Positions 1 to 7,440 of a DNA stretch of 35,874 nucleotides are shown in pieces. Where the stretch lies: contig CALBZW010000006.1 in the NCBI GenBank assembly GCA_937889535.1, forward strand, positions 1-35,874, written 5' to 3'. Made by a program: the position numbers and the translations under genes. This stretch comes from an uncultured Candidatus Saccharibacteria bacterium. Its GTDB lineage: Bacteria > Patescibacteriota > Saccharimonadia > Saccharimonadales > Saccharimonadaceae. The notes beneath the pieces were generated by a model. The model had not been told where the DNA came from and did no database searches. It saw only the letters and a program-made list of their open reading frames with translations. The first letter of the stretch is position 1; each line of letters begins with the position of its first letter.

Positions 1-3
1 TAT

Positions 4-77
4 GGCACTGTGGCGGAGTGGTGACGCAGCGGTCTGCAAAACCGCGTACACCGGTTCAATTCCGGTCGGTGCCTCCA
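4..77 (+). tRNA. tRNA-Cys (GCA)
   Basis: The acceptor stem GGCACTG pairs with CGGTGCC (one G-U), the discriminator is U74 and CCA is encoded at 75-77. The anticodon stem 29-33/41-45 encloses the loop CTGCAAA, giving anticodon GCA at 36-38. The T arm has the TTCAATT loop. A terminator follows at about 125-160. Confidence 0.96.
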
Positions 78-124
78 TGGATTTTTGAATAATATAATGG
101 TCCGCGGAACTGCGTTTGATATAA

Positions 125-160
125 GGACAGCCACCCTATAAGAGAGGATGTCCGTTTTTT
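125..160 (+). terminator. Intrinsic terminator after tRNA-Cys
   Basis: GGACA at 125-129 pairs with TGTCC at 149-153, followed by a run of six T. It ends the tRNA-Cys transcript just before the convergent cassette copy 1. Confidence 0.7.
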
Positions 161-162
161 AT

Positions 163-600
163 TGCTAAAAAGATCGGCACCGCAACCGGAAACCTAGAGG
201 CAGCGGAGGGAGAAACCATGGTAGCGGTTGTTATTATTTGACTCCGAGTTGACATTTGAGGGATTCATACCCAAATCATAAGCGTTGGTAGAAGATTTAG
301 CGGTACGCGCCCACCAGTTGCCGTTGTTGCCGACGTTGCCAGCCGTACCATTGTTGGGATAGATAACCCCGCTACGGACAAAAGCCAAGACTTCTACACG
401 CGCAAGCTCGGACAAAAGAAGTTAACTTTACCAGCAGTGAGCCGTAGCTCACTGGATTTTTATTCTCTTATCTTCCCTATCAGAAGCGTGCGAGAGTAAC
501 TTCACGATCTTTTGAGAATGAGAGCCACTGGAGATTGGAGCTTGACCTCAATAACCGCCACTGGACCCCATGGACACTGAGTCCACTATTTTATCTTAGC
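163..600 (-). repeat. Lectin-fragment cassette, copy 1 (whole element)
   Basis: First of three related elements. Reading leftward it has a -10 box TAAAAT (rc of 588-593), a leader hairpin TGGAC/GTCCA (571-585) next to an ATGG, the shared box GAGGTCAAGCTCCA (rc of 536-549), a GATCGTGAAG box (rc of about 505-515), a variable spacer, the short lectin-like ORF and the shared 3' box GTGCCGATCTTTT ending near 163. Copies 2 and 3 share the same boxes in the same order. The promoter overlaps the stop of the GtrA-like gene. The element sits just downstream of a tRNA and converges on it, as copy 2 does. Confidence 0.6.
194..415 (-). pseudogene. C-terminal lectin-fold (FISUMP-like) fragment, cassette 1
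   Basis: A 73-residue frame holding only the last part of a FISUMP / C-type-lectin-like repeat: FVRSG, NVGNNG, ART, AYDLGMNPSNVN and finally RYHGFSLRCL before the stop. Family members normally have a longer N-terminal half, which is missing, and no signal peptide is visible. The Asn-rich, variable surface residues resemble diversified ligand-binding loops. It could be a translated mini-protein, a decayed gene or a silent donor of variation. I cannot tell which from one genome. Confidence 0.4.
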
Positions 601-1077
601 ATTCTTACGCGACTTTGGATGGTCTTCAAGGAACATTTTGCGGGTGATGAAATTAAAGACCATGCCGCAGGCGGTCGTGATGACCTTAGCGATCATATAG
701 TTCCAGCCGAGCTGATAAATCAAGAACCAGAGTAAACCTTCGTCGAACGCAAGGAAGGCAAAGCCATTAAACACCGTGAACTCGACGAAAAGTCGACGGC
801 GAGTTTTGTTACTGGTCGTATCGAAAACCCAGGTCGTACTCGCCCAATAATTAAACACGGTCGAAATCGCAAAAGCAATTGCGCTTGCGACTAACGGCGT
901 GACCTCGGCAAACTGTACCAACGAGAAATAAATTGCCCAGTTAATTGCGGTATTAGTGACCCCAACAATGACAAATTTAGCGAGTTGCTGAAAAACTTTG
1001 ACGTATTTATCAAGATGAAGGAGATGACAACCCCACTCTACAATACGATCAACAAAATCCGGTTTTTTCTTAATCAT
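586..1077 (-). CDS. GtrA-like polytopic membrane protein
   Basis: 163 residues with four predicted membrane segments and the GtrA-family layout: a first helix with KFVIVGVTNTAINWAIYF, then ASAIAFAISTVFNYWASTTWVF, and a last helix ending GMVFNFITRKMFLED. GtrA proteins are small membrane proteins associated with transfer or flipping of lipid-linked sugars for cell-surface polysaccharides, though the exact substrate is rarely known. It reads leftward, away from the surface-protein gene at 1181. Its stop overlaps the promoter of cassette 1. The length is normal for the family. Confidence 0.85.
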   Translation of the reverse strand: MIKKKPDFVDRIVEWGCHLLHLDKYVKVFQQLAKFVIVGVTNTAINWAIYFSLVQFAEVTPLVASAIAFAISTVFNYWASTTWVFDTTSNKTRRRLFVEFTVFNGFAFLAFDEGLLWFLIYQLGWNYMIAKVITTACGMVFNFITRKMFLEDHPKSRKNAKIK

Positions 1078-1129
1078 AATTATTATTGTAGCATATTTTG
1101 TTTCATGAAGGCCAGAATGGCGACGATAA

Positions 1130-1158
1130 TTGACATTTTTGATAATGTGTGCTATAAT
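1130..1158 (+). promoter_or_regulatory. Consensus sigma-70 promoter
   Basis: TTGACA at 1130-1135, a 17-nt spacer and TATAAT at 1153-1158, with a TGTGC extension before the -10. It drives the gene starting at 1181. The same TGTGCTAYAAT form recurs at 5431, 11239 and 11295. Confidence 0.85.
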
Positions 1159-1180
1159 GGTAGGGAGGAGATGGTGAGTT

Positions 1181-2662
1181 GTGAAGTTACTGCAAATCTG
1201 GGATTATTTAATGCGACGTAAGCCACTTTTAGTGGCGCTTTTTGTCGTAATTATGAGCGGATTCTGCGGCTATCGCTTCGCGGCACAGCGTCATTCTGTA
1301 AGTTCTGAAGCTCTGGCGCCGATTCCAGTTGTAAAAACGATAGATAATGGCCTAGAATTACATGTTTTAGACGATAAGCAATCTCCAGTTTATCAGTTAA
1401 CGTTCAGCGATAACTTTCAACAAGCGGCGATTGAAGTGAACGCCAATTCCCTAGCGAGCGAAACTTATGTGCGGATACTTGATGCTACGGGAAGTTTGGT
1501 TGCGGGTGAATATACAGTAATTTACGATCGAGCGAAAGATGTGACCGAGGAGTCGGGGACGGGAGTGAAGTATTACTTTCCGGAAACACCAAAAAGTTAT
1601 CAAGTAGCACTGACTCCCGGAATGCAGATTGAGTTGCAGGCACAGAATGTGCGGTTTTATAGTACGCTGGATGGCGCGGAAGTGACGGAATATACTCCTC
1701 GCGCCCAGAGTGAAACCTATATCGTAACGGCTGGCGGACTACGGCGAGCAGATTGGAGTGAAATACAAGCGCAAGAGATTATTTATCGACAGCTACAGCG
1801 CTATGCGAGCCAAGAAATTAGTGCATATCAGGCGAGCATTCCAGAACATGTATTATATAATAAGACGCTAGATGCAGCAAAAAAGTCGGAGATCGCACGG
1901 CTCTATGCGCAGCTTCTACCGCAAGACAAAGAAAGTTATAGCGAATTCGTCGAACAGTTGCAAAAAGGCGGGGCGCCCGTGATTACTTATCGCGGAGCAA
2001 CAGAATATAAACTGGGTGAGACGGTTGACTTATTGGAATTATTGGATATACATGACAATGAAGATGGGGAGATTGCAAAGGAGAATCTAAACGTCGAGGG
2101 AGGTGTAGATTTTACACAGCCGGGAAGCTATGATGTAGTATATACTGTGACTGATAGCGATGGTAATACGACGCAACTTACTCTAACGATTGTGATTTCT
2201 GAAACAAAAGTAGATGCGCCAGACCAGACACCGAGCGAGGATCGGCCAGTGAATAAGCCGAGCGACAGCAACGCTGGCGACGGGAGCGTTAACGGAGATA
2301 CAGACGGCGCAGTAGTGGAGCAACCAGCAGGAATTGGGGCGGGCGTAGGAGTCGGGGAAACGGTAATGGATGAGGCGGGGACGATATGGGGCGCGCTAGC
2401 AGCGAAGGTAGATTACGCGCCGGCGGCAACGGAGATAGAGGCGTCGGAGGAAGTAGGTGACGTAGTAGAAGATAAAACTAAAACGATTGCGGGCAATAAT
2501 TCGTCGCAAAAAGTTAGTCAAAGGACCGAGCGGACCAATGAAGCTTCTGGCGGAGAGACGACCAAGGATAAAACGTCCGGCAGTAGCGTCTTTCTGATTA
2601 TTCTAGGGATTTTGGCATTCTGCGGGCTGACAAAGTTCATTTTTGACCATTATATCCGCTAG
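1181..2662 (+). CDS. Secreted, membrane-anchored Ig-like surface protein
   Basis: 493 residues. The GTG start at 1181 is chosen because AGGGAGGAG lies at 1162-1170. An ATG at 1171 is in another frame. An N-terminal membrane segment (about residues 14-33) is followed by a beta-rich region, a helical stretch (about 190-255) and an Ig-like domain (about 262-345: YKLGETVDLLELLDIHDN, then GSYDVVYTVTDSDGNTTQ) of the DUF5011 / bacterial Ig type. An acidic, Gly/Thr-rich linker follows, then a C-terminal membrane segment (about 468-488). It is probably displayed on the cell surface and perhaps used in host attachment. The domain type is recognised, but the overall protein is not. Confidence 0.8.
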   Translation: MKLLQIWDYLMRRKPLLVALFVVIMSGFCGYRFAAQRHSVSSEALAPIPVVKTIDNGLELHVLDDKQSPVYQLTFSDNFQQAAIEVNANSLASETYVRILDATGSLVAGEYTVIYDRAKDVTEESGTGVKYYFPETPKSYQVALTPGMQIELQAQNVRFYSTLDGAEVTEYTPRAQSETYIVTAGGLRRADWSEIQAQEIIYRQLQRYASQEISAYQASIPEHVLYNKTLDAAKKSEIARLYAQLLPQDKESYSEFVEQLQKGGAPVITYRGATEYKLGETVDLLELLDIHDNEDGEIAKENLNVEGGVDFTQPGSYDVVYTVTDSDGNTTQLTLTIVISETKVDAPDQTPSEDRPVNKPSDSNAGDGSVNGDTDGAVVEQPAGIGAGVGVGETVMDEAGTIWGALAAKVDYAPAATEIEASEEVGDVVEDKTKTIAGNNSSQKVSQRTERTNEASGGETTKDKTSGSSVFLIILGILAFCGLTKFIFDHYIR

Positions 2663-2667
2663 ATTTT

Positions 2668-2684
2668 CCCGAGTTAGACTCGGG
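2668..2684 (+). terminator. Short GC-rich hairpin between surface protein and hisS
   Basis: CCCGAG-TTAGA-CTCGGG is a perfect 6-bp stem just after the stop at 2662. It lacks a T-run on the plus strand, so it may be an mRNA 3'-end hairpin rather than a classical terminator. Confidence 0.4.
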
Positions 2685-2697
2685 GCGCGAAATATAG

Positions 2698-2703
2698 TAT
2701 AAT
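2698..2703 (+). promoter_or_regulatory. -10 box of hisS
   Basis: TATAAT ends 6 nt before the ATG of hisS at 2710. Transcription would begin at or next to the start codon, so the mRNA is probably leaderless. No Shine-Dalgarno sequence is present. Confidence 0.55.
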
Positions 2704-2709
2704 TAGGCT

Positions 2710-3978
2710 ATGAAAAAATTTAATACTTCCCCTATTAGCGGCATGCAGGAGTTGACTCCGGCATTGCAGGCGCAGTTTGACAACCTAAAATCTGGGATTG
2801 CCCAGGCTTTTCGGGCGCATGGGTTTCAGCATATCGAGACGCCGATAATTGAGCGGACGGAAGTATTATTAGCGAAGGCAGGGGGTGATACAGAAAAACA
2901 GATTTATAAGGTCGTAAAGACCGCTGAAACAGCGCACGATGCCGACCAAGCGCTACGCTTTGACCATACCGTGCCGCTGGCGCGCTATACCGTAGAGCAC
3001 ATGAATGATTTGGCGTTTCCATTTAAGGTGACGCAGATTGCGCGGAATTTCCGTGGCGAGCGGGCGCAACGCGGGAGGTTTCGGGAGTTTTATCAGTGCG
3101 ATGTTGACGTGATTGGGCGAGGTGAACTCGCGGTAGCATATGACGCGGAGGTGATTGCGACACTCGCGGAAGCGATTCGGACGTTGCCTCTGCCGAGCTT
3201 TGTTGTGCGAATTAGTAACCGGAAACTACTTGGCGGAATGCTAGAGGAGCTGAACCTAGAACACCTAGCAAGTGAGATTTTCGATATTGTCGACCACGCG
3301 GAAAAAGTCCCGATGGAGAAAACTGTGGCGCGGCTGGAAGAATTAGGGCTAGGTGAGGAAAATGTTGTAAAAATTACAACATTTATCGGAATTAGTGGCG
3401 TGCGCGAGTCTGTGGTTGAGAAGTTACAAAGTTTTGGCTTTGAAAATGAGACTTTCCAGGCAGGCGCGGCGGAGTTGGATGAAGTGATGATGCTAATCGG
3501 AGAACTGTCGCCTGAGACTGAGGTGATGGCGGATATGCTAATCGTGCGCGGACTGGATTATTATACCGGAACGGTGTTTGAGACGATTGTGCCGGAACGG
3601 CGGGAGCTGGGGTCGATTTGCTCGGGTGGACGTTATGAAAATCTGGCTGGATATTATACTGACCAGAAGCTGCCGGGTGTAGGCGGGTCGATTGGTCTCA
3701 CGCGATTATTCTTCATGCTGCAAGATTGCGGGCTAGTGACCGCGAGCGAGCAGAGACCAGTAGAAATCTGCGTAGTGCCGATTACGAAGAATGAGGTCTC
3801 GGCAGCAGAGCGAGTGGCGCGAGAGTTGAGGAGTGCAGGAAAGACAGTAGATTTAGTGCTAAGCGAGAAGAAACTGGGCGATAAGATGAAATATGCGAGT
3901 CGCGTCGCACGGTATGTCGCGGTGATCGGCGAAGATGAAGCGAAGAGCGGAGAATACGAGCTAAGGGAGTTGAAGTAG
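2710..3978 (+). CDS. hisS: Histidine--tRNA ligase
   Basis: 422 residues, the usual bacterial length. It is a class II aminoacyl-tRNA synthetase that charges tRNA-His with histidine in the cytoplasm. Visible signatures are the N-terminal SGMQELTP, motif 2 around ARNFRGERAQRGRFREFYQ, the histidine-specific RGLDYYTGTVFE, then CSGGRYENLAG and the motif 3 region PGVGGSIGLTRLFF. The last 90 or so residues form the anticodon-binding domain (EICVVPITKNEVSAAERVAR onward). The ATG at 2710 follows a -10 box by 6 nt, suggesting a leaderless message. It converges on the DsbA-like gene. Confidence 0.97.
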   Translation: MKKFNTSPISGMQELTPALQAQFDNLKSGIAQAFRAHGFQHIETPIIERTEVLLAKAGGDTEKQIYKVVKTAETAHDADQALRFDHTVPLARYTVEHMNDLAFPFKVTQIARNFRGERAQRGRFREFYQCDVDVIGRGELAVAYDAEVIATLAEAIRTLPLPSFVVRISNRKLLGGMLEELNLEHLASEIFDIVDHAEKVPMEKTVARLEELGLGEENVVKITTFIGISGVRESVVEKLQSFGFENETFQAGAAELDEVMMLIGELSPETEVMADMLIVRGLDYYTGTVFETIVPERRELGSICSGGRYENLAGYYTDQKLPGVGGSIGLTRLFFMLQDCGLVTASEQRPVEICVVPITKNEVSAAERVARELRSAGKTVDLVLSEKKLGDKMKYASRVARYVAVIGEDEAKSGEYELRELK

Positions 3979-4017
3979 GCTACTGCTGGACATCATGTCT
4001 GAGGCTGGGGGGCAGTC

Positions 4018-4707
4018 CTACTTCCCTAGCCCGGCGTCGAGATACATTTCGACGTATTCCCAGCCCCAGTTGTTGTCGAACCCGGCGGTCGTAAAGCGAT
4101 TAAATTTGAAATACGGCATACCACTGGCGATTTGCGCAGCTTTTGCAGTGTTCTTGTCGAGCTCGTCAGCGGTTTCGTGATTCGCAACACACTGATCGAA
4201 CTCTTCGCCGAGGCCAATTTCGTGACCAATTTTCAGCCAATAATCGTCAGGTAAATCGCCGATCGAAGGAGCGGTTTTACTAATGCCAATTCCTTTGGAG
4301 AAATAGTCCTTATCTAAAGTGCGGAGAGCGCCATGGTAGTACTCCCAGAACTTATTTTCACGAGCGGCGCAATACGTCGCCTCCGCGGAGTCGCGTGAAG
4401 ACTGGATGCCATGCCCCTCATAGATATAATCGGTCAGACGTACCTCGAAGAGGATGTGATTGTCAGCGAGATATTGCTCGAATTTCTCTTCATTCTCCAT
4501 AACAACTTGCGAAAATGCAACACAATATGGACACATAATATCGGTGTACATCACGTAGAGATTTTTTGCTTCCGGGTCACCCATGGTCGCAGCCCGGTTC
4601 CAGACTTGGTCGGCTGCGGATTGCTTGGTAGATGAATTGAGGATAATGACAGCAAAAAGTGCGACGATGACACCGACGATTGCAACCGTACGACCGATTT
4701 TATTCAT
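4018..4707 (-). CDS. DsbA-like thiol-disulfide oxidoreductase, membrane-anchored
   Basis: 229 residues from the ATG at 4707, which has AAGGAG upstream. A start at 4776 would run deep into the neighbouring gene. An N-terminal membrane segment (about 7-24) is followed by a thioredoxin/DsbA fold with the redox motif C59-P-Y-C62 in MYTDIMCPYCVAF, a helical insertion, and a likely cis-proline region (SGMPYFKFN). It is expected to oxidise or isomerise cysteines in exported proteins outside the membrane. It overlaps the upstream membrane protein gene by 8 bp, implying translational coupling and a joint redox job. Confidence 0.88.
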   Translation of the reverse strand: MNKIGRTVAIVGVIVALFAVIILNSSTKQSAADQVWNRAATMGDPEAKNLYVMYTDIMCPYCVAFSQVVMENEEKFEQYLADNHILFEVRLTDYIYEGHGIQSSRDSAEATYCAARENKFWEYYHGALRTLDKDYFSKGIGISKTAPSIGDLPDDYWLKIGHEIGLGEEFDQCVANHETADELDKNTAKAAQIASGMPYFKFNRFTTAGFDNNWGWEYVEMYLDAGLGK

Positions 4708-5371
4708 GATTTTTCTCCTTGTCCGCAGCTCCATGCCGCTTTTGATATTTTTCACTAATAATGAGCGCGTAGGCATCGTTGCCGAGACGTTTCAGGTTCA
4801 AAAGCGCGACTATTACCGCAGCGAAGGTCAGAATGCCAGAAATCGCACCAGCAAGGGCGTAACTGCTCGTGCTAAATAATGTGCCGATCAGCGGAGCAAG
4901 TAAAGTCGTACCGCAAGTCGGGCAACCGGTGCCAAGAACGGCTAGTCCAGCAGCGAGACCGGCGTTTTGCACGTTGTCGGCGTTCGTCGCGGCCGCAACT
5001 ACTTGGTCGGCCTTACTACGACGGCGCTTCTGCCAGACCAGCACGACGAGCCCAATCAGAATACTCTGTAGAATAGTTACACTGAATAACAACAGCCAAT
5101 CCCAGAAACTCCGACCAACACCAAAGAGACCGAGGAAGCCATCCCAAATAATCTTGAATTTACCAGCGAGGTCAACTTGCCAAAAGAGGCTAAGCGCAGC
5201 AGTACTACCGGATAGAAGATTCATCAGCGTACCAAAAATAATAAAAGCTAGAATAACGGCGCAGACGAACTTCCGCTCACGCGTAGCCAAAACAATACCC
5301 GAACCGGCTAATTTCCACTCGTCTATCCAGCGACTGAGCTTCGGTTGCCAAGTCTTACCTCCATTAGTCAT
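4700..5371 (-). CDS. Polytopic membrane protein with CPTC motif, probable DsbA partner
   Basis: 223 residues with about four membrane segments (roughly 35-53, 92-114, 136-160 and 166-192). The loop or helix end GTG-C150-P-T-C153-GTTLLAP carries a CxxC pair at the membrane. The 8-bp overlap with the DsbA-like gene suggests it passes electrons from that protein, the role DsbB or VKOR plays elsewhere. It does not resemble either clearly, so this function is inferred from context. It has a consensus promoter at 5431-5459. Confidence 0.7.
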   Translation of the reverse strand: MTNGGKTWQPKLSRWIDEWKLAGSGIVLATRERKFVCAVILAFIIFGTLMNLLSGSTAALSLFWQVDLAGKFKIIWDGFLGLFGVGRSFWDWLLLFSVTILQSILIGLVVLVWQKRRRSKADQVVAAATNADNVQNAGLAAGLAVLGTGCPTCGTTLLAPLIGTLFSTSSYALAGAISGILTFAAVIVALLNLKRLGNDAYALIISEKYQKRHGAADKEKNHE

Positions 5372-5430
5372 ATTACTATTTTAACATAGAAAGACAAGCG
5401 CGAGTAAAATTCGTCGCACCTCATATTTCT

Positions 5431-5459
5431 ATTGTAGCACAGATTGTCAAAAAAGTCAA
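5431..5459 (-). promoter_or_regulatory. Promoter of the CPTC / DsbA operon
   Basis: On the minus strand TTGACT (rc of 5454-5459), a 17-nt spacer and TACAAT (rc of 5431-5436) with a TGTGC extension. It reads into the membrane-protein and DsbA-like gene pair. Confidence 0.8.
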
Positions 5460-5548
5460 TAGAAAGCTGTTCGGTTTTTGGATTTTACCTCTGTTATTTT
5501 GGCGAGTTGGAAATTTTATTATTCCATGAAAAATCTACAAAATCAATA

Positions 5549-5576
5549 TTGACGCGCGTACTGGTCATGCTAAAAT
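5549..5576 (+). promoter_or_regulatory. Promoter of the putative small RNA at 5583
   Basis: TTGACG at 5549-5554, a 16-nt spacer and an extended -10 TGC-TAAAAT at 5571-5576. No ORF follows. Confidence 0.65.
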
Positions 5577-5582
5577 AAGAGT

Positions 5583-5700
5583 AGAGATTCGGACGAGATC
5601 TGACGTTGAGGGTCGCCTGAGTTTCAGAAATATTAAATTTAGCACCGGGTGAAATTATGTGCTATGAAAAATGAAAGTCCTGCGGTAGCGGGACTTTTTT
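5583..5700 (+). ncRNA. Putative small RNA, about 118 nt
   Basis: It starts after a good promoter and ends in an intrinsic terminator (AGTCC at 5676-5680 with GGACT at 5691-5695, inner pairs closing a GGTA loop, then six T). Inside are CTGA-GTT-TCAG (5617-5627) and TAGCAC/GTGCTA (5640-5664) hairpins. No open frame of note is present. It lies between the redox operon promoter and tRNA-Leu. The start resembles the leader of the lectin cassettes only weakly. I do not recognise it as SRP RNA, 6S or tmRNA. Confidence 0.6.
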
Positions 5701-5764
5701 GTGTTTCGCGTAGAGAATTTAGTTGGACATTAGGCGAAGTTCACTTCTGAGGTTTCAGATATGA

Positions 5765-5770
5765 TATAAT
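5765..5770 (+). promoter_or_regulatory. -10 box of tRNA-Leu
   Basis: TATAAT at 5765-5770, ten bases upstream of the mature tRNA-Leu 5' end. Confidence 0.6.
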
Positions 5771-5779
5771 AAGTTTAAT

Positions 5780-5864
5780 GCCCGGTTGGCGGAATTGGTA
5801 TACGCGTTCGACTTAAAATCGAATGGAGAAATCCATATGAGTTCAAGTCTCATACCGGGCACCA
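5780..5864 (+). tRNA. tRNA-Leu (TAA)
   Basis: Acceptor GCCCGGT pairs with ACCGGGC, and CCA is encoded at 5862-5864. The anticodon stem TTCGA/TCGAA closes the loop CTTAAAA, giving anticodon TAA. The long class II variable arm (GGAGAAATCC) fits leucine. Confidence 0.95.
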
Positions 5865-5873
5865 AGAAAAATA

Positions 5874-5893
5874 CCCCTCTGGAGGGGATTTTT
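5874..5893 (+). terminator. Intrinsic terminator after tRNA-Leu
   Basis: CCCCT/AGGGG stem with a CTGG loop followed by a T-run, ten bases past the tRNA CCA. Confidence 0.8.
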
Positions 5894-6318
5894 GTTGCTA
5901 AAAGATCGGCACCGCACAGGCAATCCTAGAGGCAGCGGAGGGGGCGACCGACGTAACGCTGACCGTTGTTGGAGGGATTGACGTTCGTAGGATTTGAGTT
6001 CAAGTTGTAGGCTTGCTCCGCAGACCAAGAGGTGCGCGATCGGTATCCAACCTCGTTGCCGACGTTGTTGGTATTACCGTCGGTCAGGTTGACGTACCCG
6101 CTACGGACAAAAGCCAATCGACTAGACATGCAGTAGGAGTAGGAGCGACTTAATTTGGGGCCGGCCGTGGCAGACCCGAATCTGCTAGCCTCCGTATTCG
6201 CCTTTTGAACTTTGAGAGGAGCGCTCCACGATCTTCGAGATGAGAGCATTCGGCGACTGGAGCTTGACCTCAAGAATCGCCTGCAGGTCCCATGGATAAA
6301 TTCCACGAGCTGATTATA
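5892..6318 (-). repeat. Lectin-fragment cassette, copy 2 (whole element)
   Basis: Reading leftward: extended -10 TGT-TATAAT (rc of 6313-6318), leader hairpin TGGA/TCCA (6293-6305) next to ATGG, shared box GAGGTCAAGCTCCAG (rc of 6257-6271), shared GATCGTGGAG box, variable spacer, lectin fragment, and shared 3' box GTGCCGATCTTTTAGCAA. The hairpin stem is 4 bp where copies 1 and 3 have 5 bp, keeping pairing despite base changes. Like copy 1 it converges on a tRNA gene. Confidence 0.6.
5926..6306 (-). pseudogene. C-terminal lectin-fold fragment, cassette 2
   Basis: The frame runs 126 residues, but only the last 62 or so are convincing: FVRSGYVNLTDGNTNNVG, RSRTSW, AYNLNSNPTNVNPSNN and RYVGRPLRCL. 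The earlier part reads through the conserved leader and is Ser/Arg-rich with no recognisable domain, so it is probably not translated. It ends in RCL and a stop exactly as copy 1 does. The low-complexity secreted protein gene at 6353 lies upstream on the same strand, 35 bp from this element. Confidence 0.4.
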
Positions 6319-6352
6319 ACATACCGCAGCGACCCTCTGGCTTTTCGTACTG

Positions 6353-6970
6353 CTATTCTACGCGTCCCGCGTTTTCGCCATCTGACAACGACGAGTCAGT
6401 GGGCTGTAGAGGCGCAATACCCCCGCCCGCTAACGAGTGGTCTATACCCAGCGGTCCGTCTGGTTGCAGTATTCCTTCTTTGTCACTAGGTTGATTCTCT
6501 CCGTTCCCAGGCATGTTCCTAGCAGGGTCGGCGTCAGGGTTTTTCGTTGAACTGTCAGCCACATCCGCAGTAGGGCTGAGACTCGGCGCTGCTGCGTCGG
6601 TTTGGGCAATTTGTTGTTCGCCATCATTAGTGCTGGCTTGATCCTGCGTAGTGGAGTTATTAGAGGTATCTGACTGAGCCGTAGAGTCTGAGGTTGTATC
6701 GCCCTGCGGTGTATTGGCGGGCTCGGGCGTATTGCTAGTAGTATCAGGATCATTGGCGCTAGAATCTGCTTCGCCGACAGCATCATCCGATTGCTCAGTG
6801 GCGTCGGTATCGATATTCTCGTCAGCTGACTTGGCGGCGTTGGCTCTTGCCTCAGGATAAATCAGAGTCGGCGTCATAAGCGTGACAAGTGCGATAATGC
6901 CGAACGCTAAAACACTAAGAGCGATAGTGGCGGGTTTTTGTGAATTCTTGGCTGATGGAATTATGTTCAT
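6353..6970 (-). CDS. Low-complexity secreted or membrane-anchored protein
   Basis: 205 residues. An N-terminal membrane segment or signal peptide (about residues 14-36) is followed by a long acidic, Ser/Thr/Asp/Pro/Gln-rich tail with no folded domain visible (repeated TSDST, DTSNNSTTQD type stretches). No lipobox cysteine is present. Such proteins typically extend from the cell surface. The start ATG at 6970 has only a weak AAGATAGG upstream, and a nearer start is not apparent. The codon pattern is coding-like, but no function is recognised. Confidence 0.6.
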   Translation of the reverse strand: MNIIPSAKNSQKPATIALSVLAFGIIALVTLMTPTLIYPEARANAAKSADENIDTDATEQSDDAVGEADSSANDPDTTSNTPEPANTPQGDTTSDSTAQSDTSNNSTTQDQASTNDGEQQIAQTDAAAPSLSPTADVADSSTKNPDADPARNMPGNGENQPSDKEGILQPDGPLGIDHSLAGGGIAPLQPTDSSLSDGENAGRVE

Positions 6971-7029
6971 ATGCCTATCTTATCACGGCTAAAAAGTAAC
7001 TCCAAGCATAAGCGGATTTATTGACTGAA

Positions 7030-7440
7030 ATGCTAAAATAAAGAGGTGGACTCGGCGTCCATGGAGACTAAAAAGAGCAAAATGAGGTCAAGCTCCAGCT
7101 GCTATTAGTCCCGAAAACAAAGATCGTGAAGTCGCCCTTTAGATTTTTTGGGAAAGTAAAGGATAGAAATTGGCCGCGATTAAGATCGGGGTTAAACTAA
7201 GCCGACTTCTTTTCGTAGCATGCGTTGCTGTTTTTGTCCGTAGCGGGTATATCCGGTTGCAGGATGGTCAGGCGAACAATGTCGGCTACGAGGCTAGTAC
7301 GCGCTCGCGTACCGCCTACTCAGCTGCCAACGCCTATTACCTCAACTCAAACCCTACCAACGTCAATCCGTCAAACGCCAACAATCGTTACTACGGTTTC
7401 CCCCTCCGCTGGGGTGGCCGCGGTGCGGTGCCGATCTTTG
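7030..7440 (+). repeat. Lectin-fragment cassette, copy 3 (whole element)
   Basis: Plus-strand copy: extended -10 TGC-TAAAAT (7034-7039), leader hairpin TGGAC/GTCCA (7047-7061) next to ATGG, shared box GAGGTCAAGCTCCAG (7084-7098), AGATCGTGAAG box, spacer, lectin fragment, and shared 3' box GTGCCGATCTTT (7428-7439). It is inverted relative to copies 1 and 2 and is not next to a tRNA. Confidence 0.6.

Noticed and set aside
985..1221. Rightward 78-codon frame ahead of the surface protein
   Set aside because: It runs antisense to the GtrA-like gene and through the promoter. The GTG at 1181 in another frame has the better ribosome site.
2735..3022. Leftward frame inside hisS
   Set aside because: Antisense shadow of a clearly conserved enzyme gene.
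5583..5700. SRP RNA, 6S RNA or tmRNA
   Set aside because: It lacks the SRP GGAAG/AGCA loop, a single long rod, and a tRNA-like end with tag frame.
163..7440. A diversity-generating retroelement based on the lectin-like variable ends
   Set aside because: No reverse transcriptase and no template repeat with adenine-specific differences can be seen. The three copies differ at all bases, so they are paralogues rather than template/variable pairs.
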